DNA of 64,000 nucleotides from Ruegeria atlantica (GTDB taxonomy: Bacteria; Pseudomonadota; Alphaproteobacteria; Rhodobacterales; Rhodobacteraceae), in assembly GCF_001458195.1 (NCBI RefSeq), contig NZ_CYPU01000021.1, positions 62,001 through 126,000 of the forward strand. Reading direction: 5' to 3'. How positions within the stretch are numbered: position 1 is the first letter of the stretch; every line of letters starts with the position of its first letter. This document shows positions 24,504 through 33,321 of the stretch, in pieces. Both the position numbers and the translations under genes were made by a program. The notes beneath the pieces are model-generated. The model did not search any database, was not told where the DNA came from, and worked only from the letters and a program-made list of their open reading frames with translations.

Positions 24504-26276
24504 TCAAAGAGGCCAGAAGACAAGGATGGCGGGAATGGAAACGGCGATGATCAGGATTTCCAGCGGCAACCCCATGCGCCAATAATCACCAAACTGATAC
24601 CCTCCGGGCCCCAGCACCAGCGTATTGTTCTTATGCCCGATCGGCGTCAGGAACGCGGCTGAGGCAGCAACGGCAACCGTCATCAGGAACGGGTCGGGTG
24701 AAACCTCAAGCGTGCGGGCCATCTGGATGCCGACCGGAGCTGCAACAATTGCGGTGGCCGTATTGTTCAGTACGTCCGATAGGGTCATGGTGACCACCAT
24801 CAAAACGGTCAGAATGGCCCATGCCGGCAGCCCGTCGGTCAACTGAATCAACGCATTCGCAATCAGTTCTGTACCGCCTGACGTCTCCAACGCGCTGCCT
24901 AGCGGGATCATCGAACCCAGCAGAACGACAACGGGCCACTCGATATGATTGTAGATATCGGCAATCGGCATGATCTTGGTCAGAACGTAGGCGACAACGA
25001 CCAGCCCCAAAGCGATGGGCAGGTAGATCAGCCCGACACTGGCCGCCAGAACAGCTGCACCAAACAAGCCAATGGCAAGCCATGCTTTTTCGTTGGCGGT
25101 GACGTTCAGACCGCGTTCAGCAAGTGGCAAACACCCCAGCCATTCGGTCACATCGGCACTGCGGTCACGTGGGCACAGCAGCAACAGAATGTCGCCTGCC
25201 TCAATCTGAGTTTTGCGGACCTGTTCGGTAATGCGACGGCCCTGACGTGAAATCCCCATCAAAACGGTGCTTTGACGCCAGGCCAATCCCAGGCCCTGCG
25301 CGGTGCGACCGGTGACGCGTGCGTTTAGCGGCACAACTACCTCAATCACTTCAAGACCGTCCCCTTCGGCGGTCAGCAATTCCTGACGGCGGGTATCTGA
25401 GAAATCGAGGTTCAGCGCGGTGCGAAATTCGTCTAGCGCCTCGGGGCGGGCCTCCAGCACCAAAGCGTCGCTCGGTTTGATTGTAGCATGGGCCGACCGG
25501 CCATAGCGCCGTTTGCCATCTCGAATAAGGCCGATGATGGCCACGTCGGATTTCTCGGCGGCCTCATAAAGCTCGCTGACACGTTTTCCGATTTGCGGCG
25601 ACTCTGGCGGGACCGTCAGTTCCGCGATGTATTCGGCAAGGGTTTCCGAGGCCTCTTCCTGTGTTCCGCGATTGGGAATCAACCGCCATCCGATCAGCGC
25701 GACAAATGCCAGCCCGGCAATCGCGGCCAATCCACCAACGGGGGCGAAATCGAACATTCGGAACGGTTCACCCAAGGTCTCAGCCCGGATCGATGCGATG
25801 ATGATGTTAGGGGGCGTTCCAATCAACGTGGCCATGCCGCCCAGAATAGTGGCAAAACTCAGCGGCATCAGGGTCAGACCGACCGGTCGCCCCGCCTTGC
25901 GCGCGGTTTGGATATCGACCGGCATCAGCAGCGCCAGCGCGGCCACGTTGTTCATAAAAGCCGACAGAACAGCGCCAATCCCGCCCATCAGCGCGATGTG
26001 CGCGCCAAGCCCGCGCGAGGCATCGACCAGTGTGCGGGTGATCAGGAAAACAGCGCCGGAGCGCACCAACCCGGCCGAGACAACCAATACCAAAGCGACG
26101 ATGATCGTGGCGGGGTGTCCGAACCCGGCAAAGGCGTTATCGACCGGCACAACACCCAGCGTAACTCCGATCAATAGCGCGGTGAAGGCCACAAGGTCGT
26201 ATCGAAACTTCCCCCAAAGCAGCATTCCAAACACAGTGGCGAAAAGGGAAAAAAGAATAATCTGGTCTGTCGTCAT
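24504..26276 (-). CDS. SLC13 family permease with RCK_C domains (second copy)
   Basis: A 590-residue paralogue-like transporter with the same plan as the protein at 18518-20296: N-terminal helices, two RCK_C domains at about 210-300 and 310-390 (VPPESPQIGKRVSELYEAAE, GRSAHATIKPSDALVLEA), then a second helix set. NNVAALALLMPVDIQTARKA, GTPPNIIIASIRAE and NNTATAIVAAPVGIQMAR with FLTPIGHKNNTLVLGPGGY are the paired transport motifs. Closest in type to SLC13/sulfate or dicarboxylate permeases of the CitT-like group. ATG 26276 is the natural start (MTTDQIILFSLFATVF begins helix 1). It is divergent from yebC across 110 bases. Confidence 0.9.
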   Translation of the reverse strand: MTTDQIILFSLFATVFGMLLWGKFRYDLVAFTALLIGVTLGVVPVDNAFAGFGHPATIIVALVLVVSAGLVRSGAVFLITRTLVDASRGLGAHIALMGGIGAVLSAFMNNVAALALLMPVDIQTARKAGRPVGLTLMPLSFATILGGMATLIGTPPNIIIASIRAETLGEPFRMFDFAPVGGLAAIAGLAFVALIGWRLIPNRGTQEEASETLAEYIAELTVPPESPQIGKRVSELYEAAEKSDVAIIGLIRDGKRRYGRSAHATIKPSDALVLEARPEALDEFRTALNLDFSDTRRQELLTAEGDGLEVIEVVVPLNARVTGRTAQGLGLAWRQSTVLMGISRQGRRITEQVRKTQIEAGDILLLLCPRDRSADVTEWLGCLPLAERGLNVTANEKAWLAIGLFGAAVLAASVGLIYLPIALGLVVVAYVLTKIMPIADIYNHIEWPVVVLLGSMIPLGSALETSGGTELIANALIQLTDGLPAWAILTVLMVVTMTLSDVLNNTATAIVAAPVGIQMARTLEVSPDPFLMTVAVAASAAFLTPIGHKNNTLVLGPGGYQFGDYWRMGLPLEILIIAVSIPAILVFWPL

Positions 26277-26386
26277 GCGGCCACCATACCCTTCGCGGCG
26301 ACTGTCGCAAGCCGCTCTCTTGATCCTTGGCCCCGCAAACGTCTATATGAGCGCCGAATACGCAATCACGATGACGAGGACGCAAC

Positions 26387-27127
26387 ATGGCAGGCCATTC
26401 CAAATGGGCCAACATCCAGCACCGCAAGGGGCGTCAGGACGCCGCGCGGTCCAAACTGTTTTCCAAACTGTCAAAAGAGATCACCGTCGCTGCCAAGATG
26501 GGCGACCCGGATCCTGAAAAAAACCCACGGCTGCGTTTGGCCGTGAAAGAAGCCAAGTCACAGTCAGTTCCAAAAGATGTCATCGACCGCGCGATCAAGA
26601 AATCGACGGCGGGCGAAGGCGATGAATACGAAGAGATCCGGTATGAGGGCTATGGCCCGAACGGTGTGGCGGTGATCGTCGAGACGATGACCGACAACCG
26701 CAATCGCACAGCTTCGACCGTGCGTTCGACTTTTTCCAAGAACGGCGGCAACCTGGGTGAAACCGGTTCAGTTGGCTTCATGTTTGAACGCAAGGGCGAA
26801 GTGGTTTATCCGGGTTCCGTCGGCGACGCGGACACCGTGTTCGAAGCCGCAATCGAAGCCGGTGCTGAAGATGTCGAAAGCTCGGAAGAAGGGCATATCA
26901 TCTGGTGTGCCGATACCGACCTGAACGAAGTGTCGAGCGCCCTTGAAGCTGCGCTGGGGGAAACCGATTCCACCAAGCTGATCTGGAAGCCTACGACGAC
27001 AACCGAGTTGGGTCTGGAAGACATGCAAAAGCTGATGAAGCTGGTCGATGCGCTGGAGGACGACGATGACGTTCAACGCGTGACGACGAATTTCGAAGCC
27101 ACAGACGAAGTCATGGCTCAGCTCTGA
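26387..27127 (+). CDS. YebC/PmpR family protein
   Basis: A 246-residue member of the YebC/PmpR/TACO1 family. It begins [20 protein letters not shown], the family signature, and continues with [20 protein letters not shown] and the acidic C-terminal segment [19 protein letters not shown]. Members act as DNA-binding regulators (PmpR, YebC) and, in recent work on YebC paralogues and TACO1, as factors that help ribosomes through polyproline stretches. Which applies here cannot be told. ATG 26387 has GAGGACGCAAC upstream. An intrinsic terminator follows the stop by 24 bases. Divergent from the SLC13 permease. Confidence 0.96.
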   Translation: MAGHSKWANIQHRKGRQDAARSKLFSKLSKEITVAAKMGDPDPEKNPRLRLAVKEAKSQSVPKDVIDRAIKKSTAGEGDEYEEIRYEGYGPNGVAVIVETMTDNRNRTASTVRSTFSKNGGNLGETGSVGFMFERKGEVVYPGSVGDADTVFEAAIEAGAEDVESSEEGHIIWCADTDLNEVSSALEAALGETDSTKLIWKPTTTTELGLEDMQKLMKLVDALEDDDDVQRVTTNFEATDEVMAQL

Positions 27128-27150
27128 TCCGCATTGCAAGAAAAGTACGA

Positions 27151-27182
27151 AAAACCCGGTCTTTGGCCGGGTTTTCATTTTT
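27151..27182 (+). terminator. Intrinsic terminator after yebC
   Basis: AAACCCGG (27152-27159) and CCGGGTTT (27167-27174) form the stem; a T-rich tail runs to 27182. Confidence 0.9.
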
Positions 27183-27283
27183 GACACAGGGGGTTCTTGG
27201 CCGGTTGCGTGGAACTGAGTACCATGGATTGATCAAACCCAAGTGGCGCGCCCTTTTGCGAGCCGAGGAACCCAAGCGCGCAT

Positions 27284-28555
27284 ATGACTGACAAGTCACT
27301 GGACACATCGAAAAGAAACGTTCCGGTCCTGGCCGGGCAAAGCATTCTGTCTCAGGTGGCGTGGACCCTAGGCAGCCCATCCGTGGTCCTGCCATTTCTG
27401 GCCGTGTCGCTTGAGCTTCCAATGTACATAGCCGGCGCGCTTGTGTCGGTGCGGATGGTTGGCAGCATGATCTCGGATGTTTTCCTCGCGTATCCCATCG
27501 CAGCGCGTGACCGCAAGAAACGTGCAATCGCGATGACTGAGGTCGCAATCGGTGCCTGCCTGATTTTGGCTTTGTTGGTGGCCTCAACAGGTGTCGTTCC
27601 GGTCATAGGTGTGGCCTTTGTCGCGGCATTTTTCATGATCGGTTTGATCGAAGAAATTCAGTCGCTGATGTATACCGATCTGCTGGGCGATCAGGTGCGC
27701 TCCAAATCGCGGATGATCATGCATTATCTGCAGCTGGGGGTGGGTGGATTGGGCGCAATCGGATTGGCGTTGCTGGTTCACGAGATCACCAAAGAAAATC
27801 CACCGTTTTCGCGCCATTCCGCAGTCATCGCCGTTTCGGTAACATTCTTTGTCCTATCCGGCCTGTCGATTCTAATGATGTCCGAAACCGCCGGTCCCAC
27901 CCAGGAACAGGGCGCGCAACGGATCAATAAGCGAAAGTTCCTGGATAACTTCACCGATATCGCCGCAATGTTCGATCAGCACTGGTTCCGCCGTTACATG
28001 ATCATGCGCATGCCGCTTGTTGTCGTATCCCTGTCCGTACCGTTCTTTGCGCTGATCGCAGCCGAAGCGCACCACGATTCGGCCAGAGGGCTGACGGCGA
28101 TGATCGTGTCGTCGGCGTCGGGGTATCTTGTATCTGCCCCACTGTGGCAATTGGTGAACATGAAATCGCATCGCGCCGTGATGGTCACCGGGAACCTGAT
28201 GGTGGCACTGACGGGCGGTGCGCTTTTGGCCGTGCACTTTCTGGGCATGGACCATGACGTTCACTTACACGCCATTGCCTTGTTCGTTGTCACTGTTGCG
28301 GTGACAGGGATCAGCAGTGCCCGCAAGCTGTACTTCCTAGACGTTGCCCCAAAAGATCAGAGGGTCAAAGGTGCCGCAGCGATCAAGAGCATTTGCCGGA
28401 TCTCTGGCGTGTTGCTCTCGGCCGCGTTGGCAGGCGTTGCGCATTTGCACGAGGTCGCCTGGGCAATCGCCTTCATCGTCGCCACAAGCGTTTTCGCGGC
28501 GGTCGCCTGTTACCGTGTTGTTGTACCCAGCGAGAAAAAAGCGGTTCAGTCCTAG
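27284..28555 (+). CDS. MFS transporter
   Basis: A 423-residue inner-membrane protein with about twelve hydrophobic segments and a soluble 18-residue N-terminus. The fold and length fit the major facilitator superfamily, but the loop-2 GxxxDRxGR motif is degenerate (YPIAARDRKKRAIAM). Other blocks are SLMYTDLLGDQVRSKSR and KLYFLDVAPKDQRVKGAAA. I cannot place it in a named MFS family, and no substrate is inferable. ATG 27284 follows GAGGAACCCAAGCGCGCAT. It converges on argP with a 4-base overlap (28552-28555). Confidence 0.82.
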   Translation: MTDKSLDTSKRNVPVLAGQSILSQVAWTLGSPSVVLPFLAVSLELPMYIAGALVSVRMVGSMISDVFLAYPIAARDRKKRAIAMTEVAIGACLILALLVASTGVVPVIGVAFVAAFFMIGLIEEIQSLMYTDLLGDQVRSKSRMIMHYLQLGVGGLGAIGLALLVHEITKENPPFSRHSAVIAVSVTFFVLSGLSILMMSETAGPTQEQGAQRINKRKFLDNFTDIAAMFDQHWFRRYMIMRMPLVVVSLSVPFFALIAAEAHHDSARGLTAMIVSSASGYLVSAPLWQLVNMKSHRAVMVTGNLMVALTGGALLAVHFLGMDHDVHLHAIALFVVTVAVTGISSARKLYFLDVAPKDQRVKGAAAIKSICRISGVLLSAALAGVAHLHEVAWAIAFIVATSVFAAVACYRVVVPSEKKAVQS

Positions 28556-29448
28556 TCTGCCGTGTCAACTGGAAGCAGGGCACCATTGGCGGCGCGCTTG
28601 ACTGCGTCAGTTAGCGGGGCCAACGCCGTGGAGAGCACACGACCCACCTGCCAGGTCAGCCCTACGTCAAGCCGCGCGCCCGGTACCAAGCGGCATAACC
28701 GGCCATCTTCCAGCGCTGGGCGCGCAAGGCTTTCCGGATTCATTCCCCACCCAATCCCCGCAATGGCCGCTTCTACAAACCCCTGAGAGGAGGGCAGGAA
28801 ATGCGAGGGGGGTGATAGCCGTTGACCTGTCTGCCGGGTAATCCAGGCTTTTTGCAGCCCATCCTTGCGGTTGAATGTCAAACAGATGGCGCGGGACAAC
28901 GTCTCGACATTTACACCGGCCGCGAACCATTTGCGCATGAAATCGGGGCTGGCCGTGGGGATGTACCGCAGGGCGCCAAGGGCGACGGCGTCGCTGCCTG
29001 GGACTGTATCACCTCCGACCGTTATGGCGGCGCTGACCTCTCCGCGCCTCAGCCATTCCGCCGAATGATCCTGATCGTCAACGACCAGATCGAACAGCAG
29101 GCCGTCGACCTGAGACATGACATTGATGAACCACGTCGCCAGAACGTCGGCTGGCACGGCGACGCGCACGCGCGCGGGGCCGTTGGTTTGATCAAGCGTC
29201 AGTTCGCGGGCCAGATGCGTCTCAAGTAACCCGATGTCCTCGGCGTGTTGAGCGATACGCAAACCCATCGGAGTGCCCGTGCAGGGCGTTCCGCGATTGA
29301 TCAGGGTTGCGCCGACAAGGTCTTCCAGCGCCTTGATCCGTTGTGAAACCGCAGAAGGCGTAACTGCAAGTTCCGAAGCGGCCGCGTCAAAGCTGCCATG
29401 ACGCAGGATGGCAGACAGCGCAGTCAGGTGGTTTGGATCCAGTAGCAT
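28552..29448 (-). CDS. argP: LysR regulator ArgP
   Basis: A 298-residue LysR regulator of the ArgP (IciA) type. The winged helix spans residues 5-62 (LTALSAILRHGSFDAAASEL, TPSAVSQRIKALEDLVGATL). ArgP proteins sense arginine and lysine and activate the argO exporter gene; that identity is supported by the divergent argO-like gene 86 bases away. IGWGMNPESLA in the C-terminal domain fits ArgP-type co-inducer domains. ATG 29448. A palindrome AACTGA-GG-TCAGTT in the intergenic region is a candidate binding site. It converges with the MFS gene. Confidence 0.92.
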   Translation of the reverse strand: MLLDPNHLTALSAILRHGSFDAAASELAVTPSAVSQRIKALEDLVGATLINRGTPCTGTPMGLRIAQHAEDIGLLETHLARELTLDQTNGPARVRVAVPADVLATWFINVMSQVDGLLFDLVVDDQDHSAEWLRRGEVSAAITVGGDTVPGSDAVALGALRYIPTASPDFMRKWFAAGVNVETLSRAICLTFNRKDGLQKAWITRQTGQRLSPPSHFLPSSQGFVEAAIAGIGWGMNPESLARPALEDGRLCRLVPGARLDVGLTWQVGRVLSTALAPLTDAVKRAANGALLPVDTAD

Positions 29449-29459
29449 TAGACAGACTT

Positions 29460-29473
29460 AACTGAGGTCAGTT
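29460..29473. promoter_or_regulatory. Palindrome between argP and argO
   Basis: AACTGA and TCAGTT separated by GG, 12 bases upstream of argP and about 60 bases upstream of argO. The position suits an ArgP autoregulatory site; ArgP sites in E. coli are less symmetric, so this is a guess. Confidence 0.4.
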
Positions 29474-29534
29474 TCTTTAATTTGATAGATGTTCGGTAAG
29501 CAAGTAGTCAACGCCTCAGACTATCGGAGGTTTC

Positions 29535-30134
29535 ATGTCCACATCCTTGATCGCAGGCTTTGTGCTTGGCTTCAGCCTGATCCTCGCCATTGGCGCGCAA
29601 AACGCCTTTGTTCTGCGTCAGGGATTGCGGCGCGAGCACGTATTCCCACTGTGCCTGACTTGCGCGGTGTCTGATGCCATTCTCATAGCCGCCGGCGTTG
29701 CGGGTTTCGGAACATTGGCGCACGCGTTGCCCTGGTTCGAGACTGTCATGCGATATGGCGGGGCGATCTTCCTGATATGGTACGGTTTGCGCAGCCTGGG
29801 TTCGGCCAGGCGCGGCGGAGCGGTGATGGAGATCGGCGAGGGTAAGCGGGTCAGCCTGAAATCTGTTCTGCTGACCGTTCTTGCGTTCACATGGCTGAAC
29901 CCGCATGTCTATCTGGATACAGTTGTGCTGATTGGTTCAATCTCGGCGCAGTATGATGACCGGCTGGCCTTTGCGCTTGGGGCAATGACGTCCAGCTTTG
30001 TGTTTTTCTTTTCGCTGGGCTACGGGGCTGGGATGCTGTCCCCGATTTTCACAAGACCACGGGCGTGGCAGGTGCTGGATTTAATAATCGGCGTGGTCAT
30101 GCTGGCAATTGCCGCAAAGCTCGTATTGATGTGA
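29535..30134 (+). CDS. argO: LysE/ArgO amino-acid exporter
   Basis: A 199-residue inner-membrane exporter of the LysE superfamily with five to six hydrophobic helices. Its N-terminus GFSLILAIGAQNAFVLRQGL is the ArgO/LysE signature, followed by LTCAVSDAILIAAGVAG and TWLNPHVYLDTVVLIG. It should export arginine and/or lysine and prevent toxic build-up, for example during growth on peptides. ATG 29535 has TCGGAGGTTTC upstream. Divergent from argP, its presumed activator. The next gene begins 40 bases after its stop on the same strand. Confidence 0.93.
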   Translation: MSTSLIAGFVLGFSLILAIGAQNAFVLRQGLRREHVFPLCLTCAVSDAILIAAGVAGFGTLAHALPWFETVMRYGGAIFLIWYGLRSLGSARRGGAVMEIGEGKRVSLKSVLLTVLAFTWLNPHVYLDTVVLIGSISAQYDDRLAFALGAMTSSFVFFFSLGYGAGMLSPIFTRPRAWQVLDLIIGVVMLAIAAKLVLM

Positions 30135-30174
30135 CGGGTTGCCTCTGCCAAGTATTCGGTGTTCAACCGTTAAC

Positions 30175-31083
30175 ATGTCAACTTTAACCGCCCAACACCG
30201 CCCTGTGGCTGGCATGCTCTGGATGTTTTCGGCAGGCTTGTCGTTTGTGGTCATGACCGCGTTGGTAAAGTCGCTGGGCTCCTCGATGGACCCTACGCAG
30301 GCTGCGTTCCTGCGCTTTGCCTTCGGCTTGATCTTTCTGTTGCCAGCGTTGCGCCTGGTGTTGAAAACCCACCTTACAAGCAGCCACATCGTATTGTTGG
30401 GGACACGCGGTGTCGTCCACGCATTTGCAGTGATGCTGTGGTTCTTCTCGATGACCCAGATCCCGCTGGCCGAGGTTACGGCGATGAACTACATGACGCC
30501 GGTCTATGTCACGCTGGGGGCCGCGTTGTTTCTGGGCGAGAGGCTGGCCATCCGTCGGATCGCCGCGATTGGCGTGGCACTGGTTGGCGTTTTGATCATC
30601 CTAAGGCCGGGTTTCCGTGAGATTTCACTGGGTCATATCACCATGCTGGGCACGGCCCTGACCTTGGGCGGATCTTATCTGATCGCCAAAGTGCTTGTGC
30701 GTGATCTGCCGCCGTCGGTCGTTGTGGCGCATATGTCGATCTGGGTGACCATTGCCTTGATCCCCTTTGCGATTGCAGTTTGGACCACGCCCAGCTTGCG
30801 CGACCTCGGCGTGCTGTTTCTAGTGGCCAGTTTTGCCACGGCGGGCCACTATTTCATGACGATCGCACTTAAGGCAGCCCCGGTCGCGGTCACACAGCCG
30901 GTTACGTTCCTGCAGTTGATCTGGGCCACCCTGTTGGGCGCGCTGGTCTTCAACGAAAGCATCGACATTTGGGTTGTCGCGGGTGGTACGGTGATTCTGT
31001 TGGCGGTCAGTTTCATTGCCTGGCGCGAAGCGGTTTTGAACCGCAGCAGCTTGACGACCCCCAGTATCGCACCCAAACTCTAG
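30175..31083 (+). CDS. EamA/DMT family transporter
   Basis: A 302-residue drug/metabolite transporter with ten predicted helices arranged as two EamA repeats (about 15-145 and 155-290). Repeat marks are FLRFAFGLIFLLPALRL, ALFLGERLAIRRIAAIGVAL and, in the second half, TQPVTFLQLIWATLLGALVF with NESIDIWVVAGG. EamA proteins are exporters of amino acids or metabolites, or uptake systems; the substrate here is unknown. ATG 30175 begins a normal N-terminus; an in-frame start 36 bases upstream is less likely. It precedes betI by 87 bases, which include a BetI-like operator, so it is probably transcribed separately from the bet genes. Confidence 0.88.
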   Translation: MSTLTAQHRPVAGMLWMFSAGLSFVVMTALVKSLGSSMDPTQAAFLRFAFGLIFLLPALRLVLKTHLTSSHIVLLGTRGVVHAFAVMLWFFSMTQIPLAEVTAMNYMTPVYVTLGAALFLGERLAIRRIAAIGVALVGVLIILRPGFREISLGHITMLGTALTLGGSYLIAKVLVRDLPPSVVVAHMSIWVTIALIPFAIAVWTTPSLRDLGVLFLVASFATAGHYFMTIALKAAPVAVTQPVTFLQLIWATLLGALVFNESIDIWVVAGGTVILLAVSFIAWREAVLNRSSLTTPSIAPKL

Positions 31084-31105
31084 CCGTTAACGGCCGCTTA
31101 AAACG

Positions 31106-31127
31106 TTATTGATTGACGGGTCAATAA
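31106..31127. promoter_or_regulatory. BetI-type operator upstream of betI
   Basis: TTATTGA (31106-31112) and TCAATAA (31121-31127) form a dyad with an 8-base centre; inside it TTGAC-GG-GTCAA is a second, nested dyad. It resembles the known BetI operator of E. coli, which also has TTATTGATTG-like arms. It ends 43 bases before the betI start, so autoregulation of betI-betC-betA is expected, relieved by choline. Confidence 0.75.
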
Positions 31128-31170
31128 AAACCCCTTAGCGTTTCCCGGTACACGTAATGAGGGGATAGCG

Positions 31171-31743
31171 ATGCCGAAACTCGGAATGGAGCCAATCCGC
31201 CGTGACGCGATCGTCAAGGCAACAATCGCCGAGCTCGGGTCGAAGAAATCCCTTGATGTAACTGTCAGCCAGATTGCCAAACGGGCAGGCATGTCCAGCG
31301 CGCTGGCGCATCATTATTTCGGTGGCAAAGACCAGATCTTTCTGGCTGCCATGCGCCGTATCCTGTCGGACTTTGCCAATGAGGCTAAACAGGAGCTGAA
31401 GAATGCCGTCCCGCAGGAGCGCGCGCAGGCCATTATCCGGGCCTGTTTTGCACCATCATGTTTCACACCGGATGTCATCGCTGCGTGGATGACGTTCTAC
31501 GTGCTGGCCCAAACGAATGATGACGCCTTGCGCCTGTGGCAAATCTATCAGGCGCGTATCCGGTCGAACCTGACACACGCCCTGCGCCCGTTGCTTAGCG
31601 ATCCGGCTGAAGCGGCCGAAAACATGATCGCCCTTATCGACGGGTTGTACATCCGCGCCGCACTAAGCGCCCCGGAGGAGCCGCAACTGGCCGTTAACCA
31701 CGCAATGCGTGTCCTCAACACTCTGCTCGAGGCTGAAAAATGA
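31171..31743 (+). CDS. betI: BetI, TetR-family choline-responsive repressor
   Basis: A 190-residue TetR-family repressor of the BetI type. It starts MPKLGMEPIRRDAIVKATIA, very close to the BetI consensus, and has the helix-turn-helix VSQIAKRAGMSSALAHHYFG near residues 30-50. BetI binds choline and controls glycine-betaine synthesis genes. The C-terminal ligand domain follows (CFAPSCFTPDVIAAWMTFYV). A matching operator lies upstream. The stop codon overlaps the betC start by 4 bases (ATGA), so the two are translationally coupled. Confidence 0.95.
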   Translation: MPKLGMEPIRRDAIVKATIAELGSKKSLDVTVSQIAKRAGMSSALAHHYFGGKDQIFLAAMRRILSDFANEAKQELKNAVPQERAQAIIRACFAPSCFTPDVIAAWMTFYVLAQTNDDALRLWQIYQARIRSNLTHALRPLLSDPAEAAENMIALIDGLYIRAALSAPEEPQLAVNHAMRVLNTLLEAEK

Positions 31744-33248
31744 CAAAACCGAACATTCTGATCCTGATGGTGGATCAGCTGAACGGGACCCTCTTTCCAG
31801 ACGGTCCCGCTGACTGGCTTCACGCTCCGAACCTGAAGAAGCTGGCTGAGCGGTCGACCCGGTTTGCCAATGCTTATACGGCTTCGCCGCTTTGCGCGCC
31901 GGGGCGGGCCAGCTTCATGTCCGGTCAGCTGCCTTCGCGCACGGGTGTTTATGACAACGCCGCAGAATTCCGCAGCGACATCCCGACCTATGCGCACCAT
32001 CTGCGCCGTGCGGGCTACTACACCTGCCTGTCTGGCAAGATGCACTTTGTCGGCCCCGATCAGATGCACGGGTTCGAGGATCGCCTGACCACAGATATCT
32101 ATCCGGCTGATTTCGGTTGGACGCCGGACTATCGCAAACCGGGCGAGCGTATTGACTGGTGGTACCACAATATGGGCTCGGTGACGGGCGCAGGCGTGGC
32201 CGAAATCTCCAACCAGATGGAGTATGACGACGAGGTCGCCTACAACGCCAAGGCCAAGCTCTATGATCTGGCGCGCGGCAAGGTTGACCGCCCGTGGTGT
32301 GTGACCGTCAGCTTTACCCACCCGCATGACCCTTACGTGGCGCGCCGCAATTATTGGGATCTGTACGAAGACTGCGAGCACCTGCAGCCCGAGATTGCGG
32401 ACATTGGTTATGACAATCAGGATCCGCACTCAAAGCGTATCTTTGATGCCAATGATTGGCGCAGCTTCGACATCACAGAAGAAGACATCCGCAAGTCGCG
32501 CCGCGCCTACTTTTCCAATATCTCATATCTGGACGACAAGATCGGTGAAATCCTCGAGGTGCTGGAAACAACCCGGCAAGAGGCGATCATCATGTTTGTC
32601 TCGGATCACGGCGACATGCTGGGCGAGCGGGGCCTGTGGTTCAAAATGAACTTCTACGAAGGGTCGGCACGCGTGCCGTTGATGATTGCCGCGCCGGATA
32701 TGCCGGCAGGCCGTATCGACACACCGGTTTCGACAATCGACGTCACGCCAACCCTTGGCGCACTGGCGGGTGTAGATATGGCCGAGATCGCGCCGTGGAC
32801 CGATGGCGAAGACCTTGTGCCACTGGCAAATGGCACCGAACGGACTGCTCCGGTGAAGATGGAATACGCGGCCGAAGGCTCGTATGCGCCGCTGGTTTCG
32901 CTGCGCTACGGCAAGTGGAAATACAATCGCTGCGCATTGGACCCAGATCAGCTGTACGATCTTGAGGCTGACCCGCATGAGTTGGAAAACCTCGCGGAAA
33001 ACCCCGAACAAGCAGGCACGCTGGAAACTTTGCGCGCGAAATCTCAGGCGCGTTGGGACTTGGATCAATTCGACGCGGATGTCCGCGCCAGCCAGGCGCG
33101 CCGATGGGTTGTTTACGAGGCGCTGCGGCAGGGCGGGTATTACCCATGGGATTACCAGCCACTGCAGAAGGCATCCGAGCGCTACATGCGCAATCACATG
33201 GATCTGAATGTCGTCGAGGAAAACGCCCGCTACCCGCGCGGCGAGTAA
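31740..33248 (+). CDS. betC: Choline-sulfatase
   Basis: A 502-residue sulfatase that hydrolyses choline-O-sulfate to choline and sulfate. The sulfatase signature [14 protein letters not shown] places the formylglycine-forming Cys at residue 52. Metal and substrate residues are in [27 protein letters not shown] and [15 protein letters not shown]. The C-terminal [20 protein letters not shown] is the betC-specific tail. No signal peptide, so it acts in the cytoplasm. It overlaps betI by 4 bases. Immediately after the stop a 24-base motif and a 10-bp inverted repeat follow before betA. Confidence 0.96.
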   Translation: MTKPNILILMVDQLNGTLFPDGPADWLHAPNLKKLAERSTRFANAYTASPLCAPGRASFMSGQLPSRTGVYDNAAEFRSDIPTYAHHLRRAGYYTCLSGKMHFVGPDQMHGFEDRLTTDIYPADFGWTPDYRKPGERIDWWYHNMGSVTGAGVAEISNQMEYDDEVAYNAKAKLYDLARGKVDRPWCVTVSFTHPHDPYVARRNYWDLYEDCEHLQPEIADIGYDNQDPHSKRIFDANDWRSFDITEEDIRKSRRAYFSNISYLDDKIGEILEVLETTRQEAIIMFVSDHGDMLGERGLWFKMNFYEGSARVPLMIAAPDMPAGRIDTPVSTIDVTPTLGALAGVDMAEIAPWTDGEDLVPLANGTERTAPVKMEYAAEGSYAPLVSLRYGKWKYNRCALDPDQLYDLEADPHELENLAENPEQAGTLETLRAKSQARWDLDQFDADVRASQARRWVVYEALRQGGYYPWDYQPLQKASERYMRNHMDLNVVEENARYPRGE

Positions 33249-33250
33249 CC

Positions 33251-33274
33251 TCTTCACCTTTTTGAAAATACTCC
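33251..33274 (+). repeat. Post-stop motif, copy 1 (after betC)
   Basis: TCTTCACC at 33251, then TTTTTGAAAATACTCC to 33274, starting 3 bases after the betC stop. Copy 2 follows pccR at 35358-35381 (minus strand). They match at 18 of 24 positions and in the same orientation to the gene they follow, and both are followed by a hairpin. Confidence 0.55.
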
Positions 33275-33305
33275 TGCCGAACGGTTCAAAACGCAGTTCG
33301 GCAGG
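33273..33305. repeat. Perfect 10-bp inverted repeat between betC and betA
   Basis: CCTGCCGAAC (33273-33282) and GTTCGGCAGG (33296-33305) around a 13-base loop. No T-run follows, so it is more likely an mRNA-stability or attenuation hairpin than a terminator. It ends 16 bases before the betA start codon and could affect betA translation. Confidence 0.7.
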
Positions 33306-33321
33306 ATATGGAGACCTGAAA

